Assembly (NCBI GenBank): GCA_023954255.1
Contig: JAMLIH010000022.1
Span: 1-42,482, forward strand
Source of the DNA: Phyllobacteriaceae bacterium
GTDB taxonomy: Bacteria; Pseudomonadota; Alphaproteobacteria; Rhizobiales; Rhizobiaceae
Reading direction: 5' to 3'
Length of the DNA: 42,482 nt
Positions 26,871 through 35,609 of this stretch are shown here, in pieces (position 1 is the first letter of the stretch; each line of letters begins with the position of its first letter). The translations under genes and the position numbers were made by a program. The notes below the pieces were generated by a model. It made no database searches. It had not been told where the DNA came from and saw only the letters and a program-made list of their open reading frames with translations.

Positions 26871-26993
26871 GGTGTAAAATGCCGCTTTGAAACACTTTCT
26901 TTGGATGGCGAACAACCAGCCGGTGCAATGGCCGCTGTGCTGGCAAGCCCCGGGGGAAGCGGAAAGCATGAAAGCGGCAGGGAGCAGTGCAAA

Positions 26994-27638
26994 TTGGCGG
27001 TAGCCGTACCCAGAGCAGCAAAAACGCAGCGGCGCACGCGGATTCAGGCCGAACGCGAGGAACTGATTCTCGGAGCGGCTCTGGAAGTCTTTGCCGCACA
27101 CGGCTTTCGCGGTGCCACCATCGACCAGATCGCCGAGCAGGCCGGCATGTCGAAGCCCAACCTGCTCTACTATTTTCCCAACAAGGAGATCATGCATCGC
27201 ATGCTGATCGACCGGCTGCTGGAAACCTGGCTCGAGCCGTTGAGAAAGCTCGATCCCGAGGGTGAGCCGCTGACGGAAATCCGCAGCTACATCCGGCGCA
27301 AGCTTGAAATGGCGCGCGACTATCCCCGCGAGTCGCGGCTGTTCGCCAACGAAATCCTGCAGGGCGCGCCGCGCATCGCCGACGAGCTTGAGGATCTGAA
27401 GAAACTGGTCGACGAAAAGGCCAAGGTCATCGGCCGCTGGATAGAGCGCGGCAAGCTGGCCAGGGTCGACCCCTATCACATGATTTTCTCGATCTGGGCG
27501 ACCACTCAGCACTATGCCGATTTCGACGTTCAGGTCTGCACCGTTCTGGGTCCCAAACGGTCCGGCGAAGGCCGCTTTGAGGATGCCGCGCGCTATCTCG
27601 ACCAGCTCTTTGTCGGCGGCCTGAACCCGAAGGCCTGA
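26994..27638 (+). CDS. rutR: RutR-like TetR-family regulator
   Basis: A TetR-family protein of about 214 residues that closely resembles E. coli RutR, the uracil/thymine-responsive regulator. The N-terminal helix-turn-helix includes FAAHGFRGATIDQIAEQAGMSKPNLLYYFPNKE. The RutR-like ligand domain shows YIRRKLEMARDYPRESRLFANEILQGAP, DELEDLKKLVDEK, and the diagnostic IWATTQHYADF. The start is uncertain: TTG 26994 has AGGGAG 9 nt upstream and gives RutR length. ATG 26928 and TTG 26901 are also in frame but lack a good ribosome site. It lies between the two pyrimidine arms and diverges from the cupin-hydC operon. Repression relieved by uracil is the expected mode. Confidence 0.88.
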   Translation: MAVAVPRAAKTQRRTRIQAEREELILGAALEVFAAHGFRGATIDQIAEQAGMSKPNLLYYFPNKEIMHRMLIDRLLETWLEPLRKLDPEGEPLTEIRSYIRRKLEMARDYPRESRLFANEILQGAPRIADELEDLKKLVDEKAKVIGRWIERGKLARVDPYHMIFSIWATTQHYADFDVQVCTVLGPKRSGEGRFEDAARYLDQLFVGGLNPKA

Positions 27639-27643
27639 GGTCT

Positions 27644-28546
27644 TTACCCATCCGGCGCGAAGGCCAGCACCAGCAGCGCCCCGGCGGTGACGAGCGCCCC
27701 GGCAAGCACCGATGCGTTCACCCAGCCATGGCCGATCAGGCCTTCGAGCACGATCACGAAAGCCGGTGTCAGATAGCCATAGGCCAGCACCTTGGAGGCG
27801 GGCAGCCGCAGCGCTGCAAACTGCAGCAGGAAGAAGGTCAGCGCCGTGGTGAAGATGAACAGATAGGCGATGGCGATCCACACGATTGCCGGCAGGCCTG
27901 CCCAGTCGGTCGCGGCAATGTCGGGCAGCCCCGCCAGCGTGACCCAGATGCAGACCGCGGCCAGTGTGTAGAAGGAATAGGCAACGGTCGGTTCGCCGCG
28001 ATTGAACTTGCGCACCAGCGGCGCATAGGCGGCATGGCAGGCGCAGCCGATGAAGAAAATCGCCTCGCCCCGCCCTACCTCGAAGCCGAGAATGGCATTG
28101 ATGTCGCCCCTGAAGATCACCCAGATGGCGCCGGCGGCTGCCACCAGCAGGCTGACCATCACCACGGGCCGCGTCTTCTGGCGCAGGAACAGCCAGCCGA
28201 AACCGGCACTCATCAGCGGAATGAGGGTGAACACCGCGCCGGTGGAGACCGGCCCGGTAATCCGCAGCGCGACGAACATCAGCACGAAATAGATCGCCAT
28301 CAGCCCGCCAAGTATCACGAAACGCCATGGCGATTGCGGCCAGCCGGGCACTTTCCCGGTAACCGCGTAAGCAATGCCACCCATCATCAGCGCGGCAAGG
28401 AAGAAGCGCAGGGCGTTGAGTGCCGCCGGGGCGATGTGCGGCGCGGCCTGATCGCCGATGGAAAACGATCCGGCGATCAGCACGGCAAACAGCAGCATGG
28501 CCAGGTGGCCGAGCCATTTGTCTTTTCCGGTGGCGTGGTTGTTCAT
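27644..28546 (-). CDS. DMT superfamily transporter (EamA domain)
   Basis: A 300-residue inner-membrane protein with ten predicted helices arranged as two EamA repeats: LAMLLFAVLIAGSFSIGDQAAP, LRFFLAALMMGGIAYAV, FVILGGLMAIYFVLMFVAL, GAVFTLIPLMSAGFGWLFLRQ, then the second set from VVMVSLLVAAAGAIWVIF to VLAGALVTAGALLVLAF. ATG 28546 (MNNHATGK) is chosen; longer starts overlap low-complexity sequence before the preA stop. It faces the RutR-like gene with a 5-nt gap and could be read from the preT-preA transcript. Members export or import amino acids, nucleobases or metabolites, so a role in the pyrimidine locus is plausible but not shown. Confidence 0.88.
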   Translation of the reverse strand: MNNHATGKDKWLGHLAMLLFAVLIAGSFSIGDQAAPHIAPAALNALRFFLAALMMGGIAYAVTGKVPGWPQSPWRFVILGGLMAIYFVLMFVALRITGPVSTGAVFTLIPLMSAGFGWLFLRQKTRPVVMVSLLVAAAGAIWVIFRGDINAILGFEVGRGEAIFFIGCACHAAYAPLVRKFNRGEPTVAYSFYTLAAVCIWVTLAGLPDIAATDWAGLPAIVWIAIAYLFIFTTALTFFLLQFAALRLPASKVLAYGYLTPAFVIVLEGLIGHGWVNASVLAGALVTAGALLVLAFAPDG

Positions 28547-28631
28547 GGCAGGCAGGAAACCGTGGAAGGGGCGGGGCTGCATGATGCTGGCACCCGCCCC
28601 CTCCCGGGAGGAAACCCTGGACCGGGTCCGG

Positions 28632-29942
28632 TTATTCGGCGGCAATCCGGGACGGGTTGTTGGGATGCTCCGTCCAGTTGCCGTAGTCCTTCTTGACCTT
28701 CTTGCCGGTGCGCTTGTCAAGGCTGCCCGCCTTTAGCGGCTCCATGGTGATGCAGCCTTCGACCGGGCAGACATTGACGCAAAGATTGCAGCCGACGCAT
28801 TCCTCCTCGATCACCTCGAAACGGCGCGCGCCGTCAACCATGTGCGTGATCGCCTGGTGCGAGGTGTCCTCGCAGGCGATGTGGCAGCGGCCGCACTTGA
28901 TGCACAGGTCCTGGTCGATGTTCGCCTTGGTGACGTAGTTGAGATTGAGATACTGCCAGTCGGTAACGTTGCCGGTTGCCCGGCCGGTGATGTCGTCCAG
29001 CGTTCTGTGGCCCTTGGAATCCATCCAGGCTTCCAGCCCGGCAATCATCTCCTCGACGATCTTGAAACCGTAGGTCATTGCGGCGGTGCAGACCTGCACA
29101 TTGCCCGCACCGAGCGCGATGAACTCGGCCGCGTCGCGCCAGGTGGTCACGCCGCCAATGCCGGAAATCGGCAGGCCGGCAGTTTCCGGATCGCGGGCGA
29201 TCTCGGCAACCATGTTGAGCGCGATCGGCTTTACCGCAGGGCCGCAATAGCCGCCATGGCTGCCCTTGCCGTCGATCGAGGGTTCCGGCGAGAACGTGTC
29301 GAGGTTGACGCTGGTGATGGACGAGATCGTGTTGATCAGCGACACCGCGTCGGCACCGCCCGCCTTTGCGGCGCGCGCCGGATAGCGGATATCGGTGATG
29401 TTCGGTGTCAGCTTGACGATCACCGGCATGCGGGTATTCGCCTTGCACCAGCGCGCCACCATCTCGATGTATTCCGGCACCTGGCCGACGGCAGAACCCA
29501 TGCCGCGCTCACTCATGCCATGCGGGCAGCCGAAATTGAGCTCGATCCCGTCGGCTTCCGTTTCCTCGACCAGTGGCAGGATTTTCTTCCAGGCCTGCTC
29601 ATCGCAGGGAACCATGATCGAAACGATCACCGCCCGGTCGGGCCAGTTGCGCTTGACCTCCTTGATTTCACGCAGGTTCACGAACAGGTCGCGGTCGGTG
29701 ATGAGCTCGATGTTGTTGAGGCCGAGCAACCGACGGTCGGCGCCCCAGATCGCGCCATAGCGCGGGCCGTTGACGTTGACGACGGGCGGGCCTTCCTCGC
29801 CCAGTGTCTTCCACACGACGCCGCCCCAGCCGGCCTTGAAGGCGCGTTCCACATTGTACTGCTTGTCGGTCGGCGGCGCGGAAGCAAGCCAGAACGGATT
29901 GGGAGACTTGATCCCGACAAAGTTGTTGGAAATGTCAGCCAT
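28632..29942 (-). CDS. preA: NAD-dependent dihydropyrimidine dehydrogenase subunit PreA
   Basis: The catalytic FMN subunit of dihydropyrimidine dehydrogenase, 436 residues. It reduces uracil and thymine to the 5,6-dihydro forms, the first step of the reductive pathway. The TIM-barrel domain begins SNNFVGIKSPNPFWLASAPPT. It carries ELNFGCPHGMSERGMGSAVGQ, with the active-site Cys-containing loop at GMSERGMG, and the FMN-phosphate region GIGGVTTWRDAAEFI. Two 4Fe-4S motifs end the protein: CIKCGRCHIAC and CVGCNLCVNVCPVEGC. GAGGAAA precedes the ATG. It starts 11 nt after the preT stop, so the two subunits are co-expressed in the usual PreT-PreA order. Confidence 0.95.
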   Translation of the reverse strand: MADISNNFVGIKSPNPFWLASAPPTDKQYNVERAFKAGWGGVVWKTLGEEGPPVVNVNGPRYGAIWGADRRLLGLNNIELITDRDLFVNLREIKEVKRNWPDRAVIVSIMVPCDEQAWKKILPLVEETEADGIELNFGCPHGMSERGMGSAVGQVPEYIEMVARWCKANTRMPVIVKLTPNITDIRYPARAAKAGGADAVSLINTISSITSVNLDTFSPEPSIDGKGSHGGYCGPAVKPIALNMVAEIARDPETAGLPISGIGGVTTWRDAAEFIALGAGNVQVCTAAMTYGFKIVEEMIAGLEAWMDSKGHRTLDDITGRATGNVTDWQYLNLNYVTKANIDQDLCIKCGRCHIACEDTSHQAITHMVDGARRFEVIEEECVGCNLCVNVCPVEGCITMEPLKAGSLDKRTGKKVKKDYGNWTEHPNNPSRIAAE

Positions 29943-29953
29943 GGCTTTCCTCC

Positions 29954-31312
29954 TCAGGCGCTCAGTGCCCGGTGAATGCTTTCAGCCGCGTCGCGCCCCT
30001 GGGCGACGGCGGTCACGGTCAGGTCCTCGCCGCTGTTGGTGCAGTCGCCGCCGGCCCACACGCCCTTCATCGAGGTGCGGCCTTCGCCGTCGACCTTGAT
30101 ACGGCCTTTCTCGAGCGTGATACCGGCACCGCTGCCATTGAGGTGTTTCGGCGTGAGCTTCTGTCCGATGGCGCGGAATACCTGATCGGCTTCGAGTTTC
30201 AGTTTCTCGCCGGTGCCTTCCAGCTTGCCCTTCGCAAGGCGGGTATATTCAAGCTCGATGCCCGTTATCCTGCCGCCCTTGCTCCGGAGCTTTGCCGGCT
30301 GCAGCCAGTGGCGGATAGTAACGCCCTTGGAGGTGGCCAGTTCCTGCTCGTATTCGGAAGCGTTCATCTGCTCCTGGCCGCGCCGGTAGCAGATCGTGAC
30401 GTCTTCGGCGCCGAGCAACTTGGCCTGGATGGCGCAATCGATGGCCGTCATGCCGCCGCCGATGACGACGACGCGGCGGCCGACCGGAATTTTCGACTTG
30501 TCCTTTGCCTGGCGCAGTTCAGCGATGAAGTCGACGGCATCCTCGACACCGTCAGGCTCCTTGCCCTTGAGGCCCAGCGCATTGACGCCGGAAAGTCCCA
30601 TGCCGAGAAAAACGGCGTCATACTTCTGCGCCAGATCGGCGAGGTGAATTTGCTGTCCCAGCTTCTTGCCGTACTGGATATCGATGCCGCCGATGGCAGT
30701 GACGTAGTCCACTTCCGCCTGGGCAAACCCGTCCACGGTCTTGTAGGCGGCGATGCCGAACTCGTTGAGGCCGCCGGGCTTCTTCCTGCCTTCGAGCAGG
30801 GTGACCGCATGGCCATGCATGGCGAGGCGGTGGGCGCAGGCAAGCCCTGCCGGTCCGGCACCGACAACGGCGATCTTCTTGCCGCTGGCCTTCGCCCGTT
30901 TGTAGAACTGGATGCCCTGATGCATGGCGTGGTCGGTGGCATAGCGCTGCAACTCACCGATCTTGACCGGCTTGCCTTCGGCGGTTTCGCGCACGCAGAC
31001 CTGTTCGCACAGCGTCTCCGTCGGGCAGACCCGGGCACACATGCCGCCCAGAATATTCTGGTCGAAAATCGTCTTCGCCGAGCCTTTCACATTGCCCGTG
31101 GCGATCTGGCGGATGAACATCGGAATGTCGATGGAGGTCGGGCAGGCCGTCATGCACGGCGCATCGTGGCAGAAATAGCAGCGGTCGGCTGCGACCAGCG
31201 CTTCGTGATGATCAAGCGGCGGATGCAGATCGAAGAAATTCCGGTCGATCTCCTTGCGAGACAGGCGCCCCGCCGAAATTCCGTCCTGAATGATACCCGG
31301 TTTGCTTGCCAT
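29954..31312 (-). CDS. preT: NADH-dependent dihydropyrimidine dehydrogenase subunit PreT
   Basis: The electron-transfer subunit, 452 residues, of the GltD-like flavoprotein type. It passes electrons from NADH through FAD and Fe-S clusters to PreA. N-terminal cysteines lie at 45, 48, 53 and 57 (CYFCHDAPCMTAC) and at 92, 96, 102 and 106 (CARVCPTETLCEQVC). The FAD fold is VVGAGPAGLACAHRLA (149-164). The NAD fold is VVIGGGMTAIDCAIQAK, and the C-terminal GVWAGGDCTNSGEDLTV binds FAD. ATG 31312 has AGGAGG upstream; the in-frame ATG 75 codons earlier is rejected. Its promoter overlaps a RutR-like palindrome. Confidence 0.95.
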   Translation of the reverse strand: MASKPGIIQDGISAGRLSRKEIDRNFFDLHPPLDHHEALVAADRCYFCHDAPCMTACPTSIDIPMFIRQIATGNVKGSAKTIFDQNILGGMCARVCPTETLCEQVCVRETAEGKPVKIGELQRYATDHAMHQGIQFYKRAKASGKKIAVVGAGPAGLACAHRLAMHGHAVTLLEGRKKPGGLNEFGIAAYKTVDGFAQAEVDYVTAIGGIDIQYGKKLGQQIHLADLAQKYDAVFLGMGLSGVNALGLKGKEPDGVEDAVDFIAELRQAKDKSKIPVGRRVVVIGGGMTAIDCAIQAKLLGAEDVTICYRRGQEQMNASEYEQELATSKGVTIRHWLQPAKLRSKGGRITGIELEYTRLAKGKLEGTGEKLKLEADQVFRAIGQKLTPKHLNGSGAGITLEKGRIKVDGEGRTSMKGVWAGGDCTNSGEDLTVTAVAQGRDAAESIHRALSA

Positions 31313-31386
31313 GAATGCTCCTCCTGACAGGCGCTCTGCCCGTTTGGGCGATCTGCCAAGTCCGCCGAAGCGGGTCTCCTCGAAGA

Positions 31387-31424
31387 AGTATAGGCACAGG
31401 TCAAAAAATTTATCAATTGGTAAA
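31387..31424 (-). promoter_or_regulatory. preT-preA promoter with RutR-like operator
   Basis: The palindrome TTTATCAATTGGTAAA (31409-31424) shares the half-site TTGGTAAA with the operator at 26828-26843 and fits the RutR consensus at 11 of 14 defined positions. On the minus strand TTGATA inside it (31411-31416) and TATACT (31387-31392), 18 nt apart, form a good promoter, so the operator covers the -35 box. A perfect overlapping dyad, GGTAAAA-T-TTTTACC (31419-31433), extends upstream and may be a second site. Confidence 0.62.
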
Positions 31425-31481
31425 ATTTTTACCGGATGGAAAAGACCAAGAGGCAAAAGCGCGCGGAAAAACAGGCGTCCG

Positions 31482-32534
31482 CTAGGGCTTGCCGGCCAGA
31501 TACCAGACCAGCCTGTGGCGTTCGGGGTCCGCCGCAAATGCCCGGATCTCGGTGGCGATTCGGGAAAGGGAGAGGTGATCCGCGTGATATTTGCGCGCCG
31601 CAGCAGAGAGTGGCTTCACCCCGTTTTCCGGCATCGCCAGCGCCTTGCGGACGGCCGCTTCGAAATCCGCCTTGCCGGAGAAGGTCAGGCTGTCGGTGCC
31701 GTCCGCCAGCGCGGGATTGTAGAGACGGGGATATTGCAGCACGGGGACCGTGCCGCAGGCCATCGCCTCGTTGAGGTTCTGGCACCAGGGATAGCGCACA
31801 CCGGGCGTGCACACGAAGAAATTGGCCCTGGCCACCAGTTCGAGCCATTGTTCAGCCGGAATGCGGAAGTCCTGCGTGTCGATCCAGACAAGCTTGCCGA
31901 GCGGCTTGCCGCTTTCAACAGCCTGACTGACGAGGGCTTCCAGTTCTTCCGGGCTCCTGGGAAAAACAGTCAGTTCGCAAGGAAGCTGCCGCGCAAGCTG
32001 GTGCAGTTCGTGACGGTTCAGCAGGCCGAACTCCCGCGCCATGTCCGGTGTATCGTAGGTCGCCGGATCGCAATTGCCGGCAAACAGCAGTGACAGCGGG
32101 CGATTGCGGTTGTCCGATAGGACCTCGGCTTTTGCATAGGCCTCGTCGCTGATCTGGCCTGGATGAAACAGGATCGGATGATAGACTTCGTCCGAAGAAA
32201 GCGGGCGGCCTGCGGCGGTCGCAAGGTCGTAGGAGATCTCGATTACCTTGGAAGCGCGGTCTGCCGCTTTGGGCTGGTCGGTAATCAGCAGCGGCGGGCT
32301 GGCCGGCATGCGCCAGCCGGCCTGGCAATAGTCGCTGTCGATCGCCGAGCGCTCGAGCTTGCCAAGCCGCAGCAGCCGCAATGGCGGGAAAACCGCGCGA
32401 TGGCGGATGCCGACAGCGCTCAGCACGTTCGAGACCACGGCAAACCGCCTTCCGTTGCGGCGCGACGGAATGAAAACGACAGGCAGCGCACTGGTCTGTT
32501 CGGCCCTGCTGGCGAGTGTCCGGCCAAGCTTCAT
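31482..32534 (-). CDS. glycosyltransferase-like protein
   Basis: A 350-residue soluble protein that I place with the GT-B type or exostosin-like glycosyltransferases on the C-terminal pattern ANFFVCTPGVRYPWCQNLNEAMACGTVPVLQ (about 255-285). There the conserved E-x-M-x-x-G-x-x-P-V block normally binds the nucleotide sugar. The LSLLFAGNCDPATYD segment (about 165) would start the C-terminal Rossmann domain. No signal peptide or TM helix is seen. ATG 32534 is the only good start. It is divergent from the nucleotidyltransferase-kinase gene and close to a GT2 gene, which suggests surface glycan synthesis. Donor and acceptor are unknown, and the N-terminal 100 residues match nothing I know. Confidence 0.7.
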   Translation of the reverse strand: MKLGRTLASRAEQTSALPVVFIPSRRNGRRFAVVSNVLSAVGIRHRAVFPPLRLLRLGKLERSAIDSDYCQAGWRMPASPPLLITDQPKAADRASKVIEISYDLATAAGRPLSSDEVYHPILFHPGQISDEAYAKAEVLSDNRNRPLSLLFAGNCDPATYDTPDMAREFGLLNRHELHQLARQLPCELTVFPRSPEELEALVSQAVESGKPLGKLVWIDTQDFRIPAEQWLELVARANFFVCTPGVRYPWCQNLNEAMACGTVPVLQYPRLYNPALADGTDSLTFSGKADFEAAVRKALAMPENGVKPLSAAARKYHADHLSLSRIATEIRAFAADPERHRLVWYLAGKP

Positions 32535-32699
32535 GCGCTTTTCGTTCCGGTAAGGCGGTTGTGTGACAAACCCTGTTTAGTCGGTTTCCCCTTCCAATTC
32601 AAAACCCCAGAGTCTATTGCATCGGGAAAAGAAAACGCCCTTGGGCTGCGCCCGGCAGGTAGCGGCATCAAGGAGGCAGCAAGGCCCGGGGAAGAGCAT

Positions 32700-34748
32700 T
32701 TGCATTCCGAACTGGTTCCGAAAAAGACCTGGTTGTCGAAACGCCAGCAGAAACTCAATCTCCTGCTGGCGCGTATCTTCAATCCGGTTCTGCTCAATTT
32801 CCGCTACGGCTATGTCTTCAAGGACGGCAAGTGGCGGTTCCGGCGCGTCAAGGGCAAGCCGAAACGCATTCGCCACACCTTCGAGGACGGAACGCCCAAC
32901 TGGGACATGGATGGCGCGGCACCCCTGCCGTTCGAGGAAAACACCGTCCGCCGGATGATCGAGGTCAAGCCCGAGGGCAGCATCGGGGTACGTTCGAAAA
33001 AGTCCAAGCAGCGCAAGCGCCGCTACATACCGGCCAGTCTCGGCGTGGAAGGCTTTTTCAGAAAGCTCAACGAGAACAACATCTCCTATGCGGCACTGCG
33101 CTGGTTCGACGACCTGCCGAAGGTCGCCGCCGGCGAGGACATCGATCTGCTGTTTGCCGATGAGGACATGGCGTTTCTCGACACGCTCTTCATCCCCCAC
33201 CGCAAGCGTGGTGCCGTCAAATGCGATGTTTATTCGGCAGGCGGCCTGCCGGGCAGCAATTTCGAGGGGCTTCCCTATTACGAGCAGCGCCTTGCCACCG
33301 ACATCCTGACCCATACCGAACTGGTCAACGGCCTGGTCAGGGCGCCGGATGCGGAGCGTCACTTTCTGTCGCTTGCCTATCATGCAGTCTATCACAAGGC
33401 CCATGGCTCCGGCCTGCCGCTCGAAGCAGGCGGCAAACCGCTGAAGCAGGTCGACGACCACGATTACGCTGCGGTGCTCGGCCGCCTTGCCGCGCGCCTC
33501 GGCTGGGAAGTCGAACTGTCGCTGTTCGGCCTGCACCGCTTGCTGACCGACAGGGACTGGGCGCCGGCAACCGACACCATTCGCAAGCTGTCGGTGACTC
33601 GGCCCGTGCTGAAGCTGTTGCTGGGTGGTCACGATGGTGTTGCCGCCGACCGCGAACTTAGCGTCTTCGTGGTGCGCGAATGGGCGCGGGAACGCAATCT
33701 GCTGCCCTGGATCACCGCCAATCTGCGCTATTACGGCTTTGACGTGAAAATGGTTCACGAACTGGGGGCGCAAGGGCGCGAGGCGGCGGCCACCCGCATT
33801 CGCGGCGGCAACTGGAACAAGGGGCCTTATCCGGTTTCCGGCGGCAAGCCCTATGCCGTCATCGCCGCCTGTGATTATGCGCCGGAGTCGCCCGATGATG
33901 AATTGAAGCGTGCCCAGCCCTATGCGCTCAATGCCCGTTCTGTTGCGATCAAGGCGTTGTTGCGTCTGGGCATCAACCGGGTATTGCCGGCAAGGCTCAG
34001 AACCAACCCCGTGCACAGCGCCGATGACGAGGTCGAGGCCTGGGAGTATCTCGAAATCTGTTGCCCGGATCTGGTGCCGGAAATCCGCCGCCGTGTCGCC
34101 CAGGGTTACCACGGCGATCCGACGCTGAAATTGCGCCTGCACCGTGGAAAGCGCGCCATCAGCTATCTGGTCTTCCGCGATGGCAGGCCCTGCGTGCTGA
34201 AACTGTTCAGCGATCATGCCGATGCACGGCGCGCCTACAATGCGGAGATGCGCGCGCGCGACCTCTTCGAGGACAGGCCCTGGTCGCCCCATTGGGTCGA
34301 TACCGGGCCGAACTGGATACTGGAGGAGTTCTATCCCCAGTCGACCCGGCTTGACCGGATCGCTGAGACGATGGAGCGCGACCAGCGCGTGGCCATTGCC
34401 GCGCAGGCGGTCGGCGTGTTGCGCGATATCTACGATACCGGGCATGCCCACCGTGACGTTCATGCCGAGAACTTCTTTCTGGTGGACGGCCAGCTCGTGC
34501 TGATCGATTTCGAGACACTCGGGGAGCAGGAGCCGGGCGTGCGCTTCGAAAGCTCCTACGATATTACCGGCAAGGGGATGGATTCTCCTTTCATGACCGG
34601 CGCCATGTGCTATTCCAATCGCAGCAGCGACCGTTCGCTCGCCAGGGTTCTGGGCGTCCGCTTCGACGAGGCCCTGGAAGCCGAGTTGAGCCTGGCTCGC
34701 GGCAGGAAGCGCGCGCAGAAAAAAGGCGGTCGCAGGAAATCCGCCTGA
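32700..34748 (+). CDS. nucleotidyltransferase-fold / kinase-fold fusion protein
   Basis: I do not recognise a named family. The product (682 residues from TTG 32700) has a basic N-terminal region of about 110 residues (RFRRVKGKPKRIRHTF, SKKSKQRKRRYIP). A likely nucleotidyltransferase-like domain follows (about 120-380; LRWFDDLPKVAAGEDIDLLF with Asp147 and Asp149). The C-terminal kinase-like domain has the ATP Lys501 in CVLKLF, the catalytic loop HRDVHAENFF (Asp586, Asn591) and Asp603 in LIDFET, like Kdo/RIO-type small-molecule kinases. The start is uncertain, since no ATG or GTG lies in frame nearby; an AAGGAGG at 32670-32676 is too distant. A GT2 gene follows 18 nt later. Phosphorylation or nucleotidyl modification of a cell-surface glycan is my inference. 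Confidence 0.72.
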   Translation: MHSELVPKKTWLSKRQQKLNLLLARIFNPVLLNFRYGYVFKDGKWRFRRVKGKPKRIRHTFEDGTPNWDMDGAAPLPFEENTVRRMIEVKPEGSIGVRSKKSKQRKRRYIPASLGVEGFFRKLNENNISYAALRWFDDLPKVAAGEDIDLLFADEDMAFLDTLFIPHRKRGAVKCDVYSAGGLPGSNFEGLPYYEQRLATDILTHTELVNGLVRAPDAERHFLSLAYHAVYHKAHGSGLPLEAGGKPLKQVDDHDYAAVLGRLAARLGWEVELSLFGLHRLLTDRDWAPATDTIRKLSVTRPVLKLLLGGHDGVAADRELSVFVVREWARERNLLPWITANLRYYGFDVKMVHELGAQGREAAATRIRGGNWNKGPYPVSGGKPYAVIAACDYAPESPDDELKRAQPYALNARSVAIKALLRLGINRVLPARLRTNPVHSADDEVEAWEYLEICCPDLVPEIRRRVAQGYHGDPTLKLRLHRGKRAISYLVFRDGRPCVLKLFSDHADARRAYNAEMRARDLFEDRPWSPHWVDTGPNWILEEFYPQSTRLDRIAETMERDQRVAIAAQAVGVLRDIYDTGHAHRDVHAENFFLVDGQLVLIDFETLGEQEPGVRFESSYDITGKGMDSPFMTGAMCYSNRSSDRSLARVLGVRFDEALEAELSLARGRKRAQKKGGRRKSA

Positions 34749-34766
34749 TACGCCACACCGGATGTA

Positions 34767-35585
34767 ATGAAGCTTTCCGTCATCATCTCCACCTACAACT
34801 CGCCGCAATGGCTCGAAAAGGTGCTGTGGGGCTACCAGTGCCAGTCCGATGGCGATTTCGAGGTGGTCATCGCCGATGACGGATCATCGGCTGAAACGCG
34901 CGATCTGATCGAGACCTTCAGGGCTGCCTCCGGTTTCGGCATCCGTCACGTCCGGCATGAGGATGACGGCTTCCGCAAATGGGAGATCGTCAACAAGGCG
35001 ATCGAGGCGGCAGGCGGCGATTATCTGATTTTCACCGATGGCGACTGCATTCCCCATCCCGATCTTGTGAAAACCCATCGCGAGAATGCCCGGCCCGGCC
35101 GGTTTCTCTCCGGCGGCTACTGCAAGCTGCCGATGAAAACCAGCAAGGCGATTACCCGTGAGGATATCGTGTCGGGCAGGGCGTTCACGCTTGGCTGGCT
35201 GTCGCGCCACGGCTACGGCTTCACGCCGAAATGGCTGAAGGTGATTGCCCCCGGAACCGTCTTCGCCGGCCTGCTCAACCGCCTGACCCCGGCAGCAAAG
35301 ACCTTCAACGGCAACAATTCATCCTGCTTCAGATCCGACGCGATGCGCATCCGGGGCTTCGATGCGCGCATCCGCTATGGCGGCGGCGACCGCGAATTCG
35401 GCTACCGGCTCAGCCACGCCGGTATACTGCCGCGGATCATCCGCTATTCGACGATCTGTCTTCATCTCGACCACCCGCGCGGCTACAAGAGTGCCGAGGT
35501 GCGCCGGAACAATCTCGCGATGATCGACGAAACGCTGAAAACCCGCCGTATCGAAACCGAATACGGCATAGCCGCGCGCTCCTAG
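34767..35585 (+). CDS. glycosyltransferase family 2 protein
   Basis: A 272-residue GT-A fold glycosyltransferase. The N-terminal motif is LSVIISTYNSPQWLEKVL, the nucleotide-binding Asp pair is VVIADDGSSAETRDLI, and the metal motif is IFTDGDCIPHPDL (DxD-like). The acceptor-side block is FNGNNSSCFRSDAMRIRGFDARIRYGGGDREFGYRL. There is no membrane segment, so it probably works at the cytoplasmic face. It directly follows the nucleotidyltransferase-kinase gene and is likely co-transcribed. Similar GT2 enzymes decorate lipopolysaccharide core or capsule. Donor sugar is not predictable. Confidence 0.9.
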   Translation: MKLSVIISTYNSPQWLEKVLWGYQCQSDGDFEVVIADDGSSAETRDLIETFRAASGFGIRHVRHEDDGFRKWEIVNKAIEAAGGDYLIFTDGDCIPHPDLVKTHRENARPGRFLSGGYCKLPMKTSKAITREDIVSGRAFTLGWLSRHGYGFTPKWLKVIAPGTVFAGLLNRLTPAAKTFNGNNSSCFRSDAMRIRGFDARIRYGGGDREFGYRLSHAGILPRIIRYSTICLHLDHPRGYKSAEVRRNNLAMIDETLKTRRIETEYGIAARS

Positions 35586-35609
35586 TCCCAACCTGCACTG
35601 GATTTTCCG

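Noticed and set aside
26517-28517. 666-residue minus-strand frame
   Set aside because: Only its last 97 codons are coding (the cupin). The rest lies opposite the RutR-like gene and in the wrong frame of the DMT transporter gene, with a noise-like composition.
28600-28611. Palindrome CCTCCCGGGAGG between preA and the DMT gene
   Set aside because: A loopless 12-bp palindrome in GC-rich sequence with no T run. It is too weak to call a terminator or operator.
32577-34808. 743-residue minus-strand frame opposite the nucleotidyltransferase-kinase gene
   Set aside because: The plus-strand product has kinase motifs. The antisense product has none.
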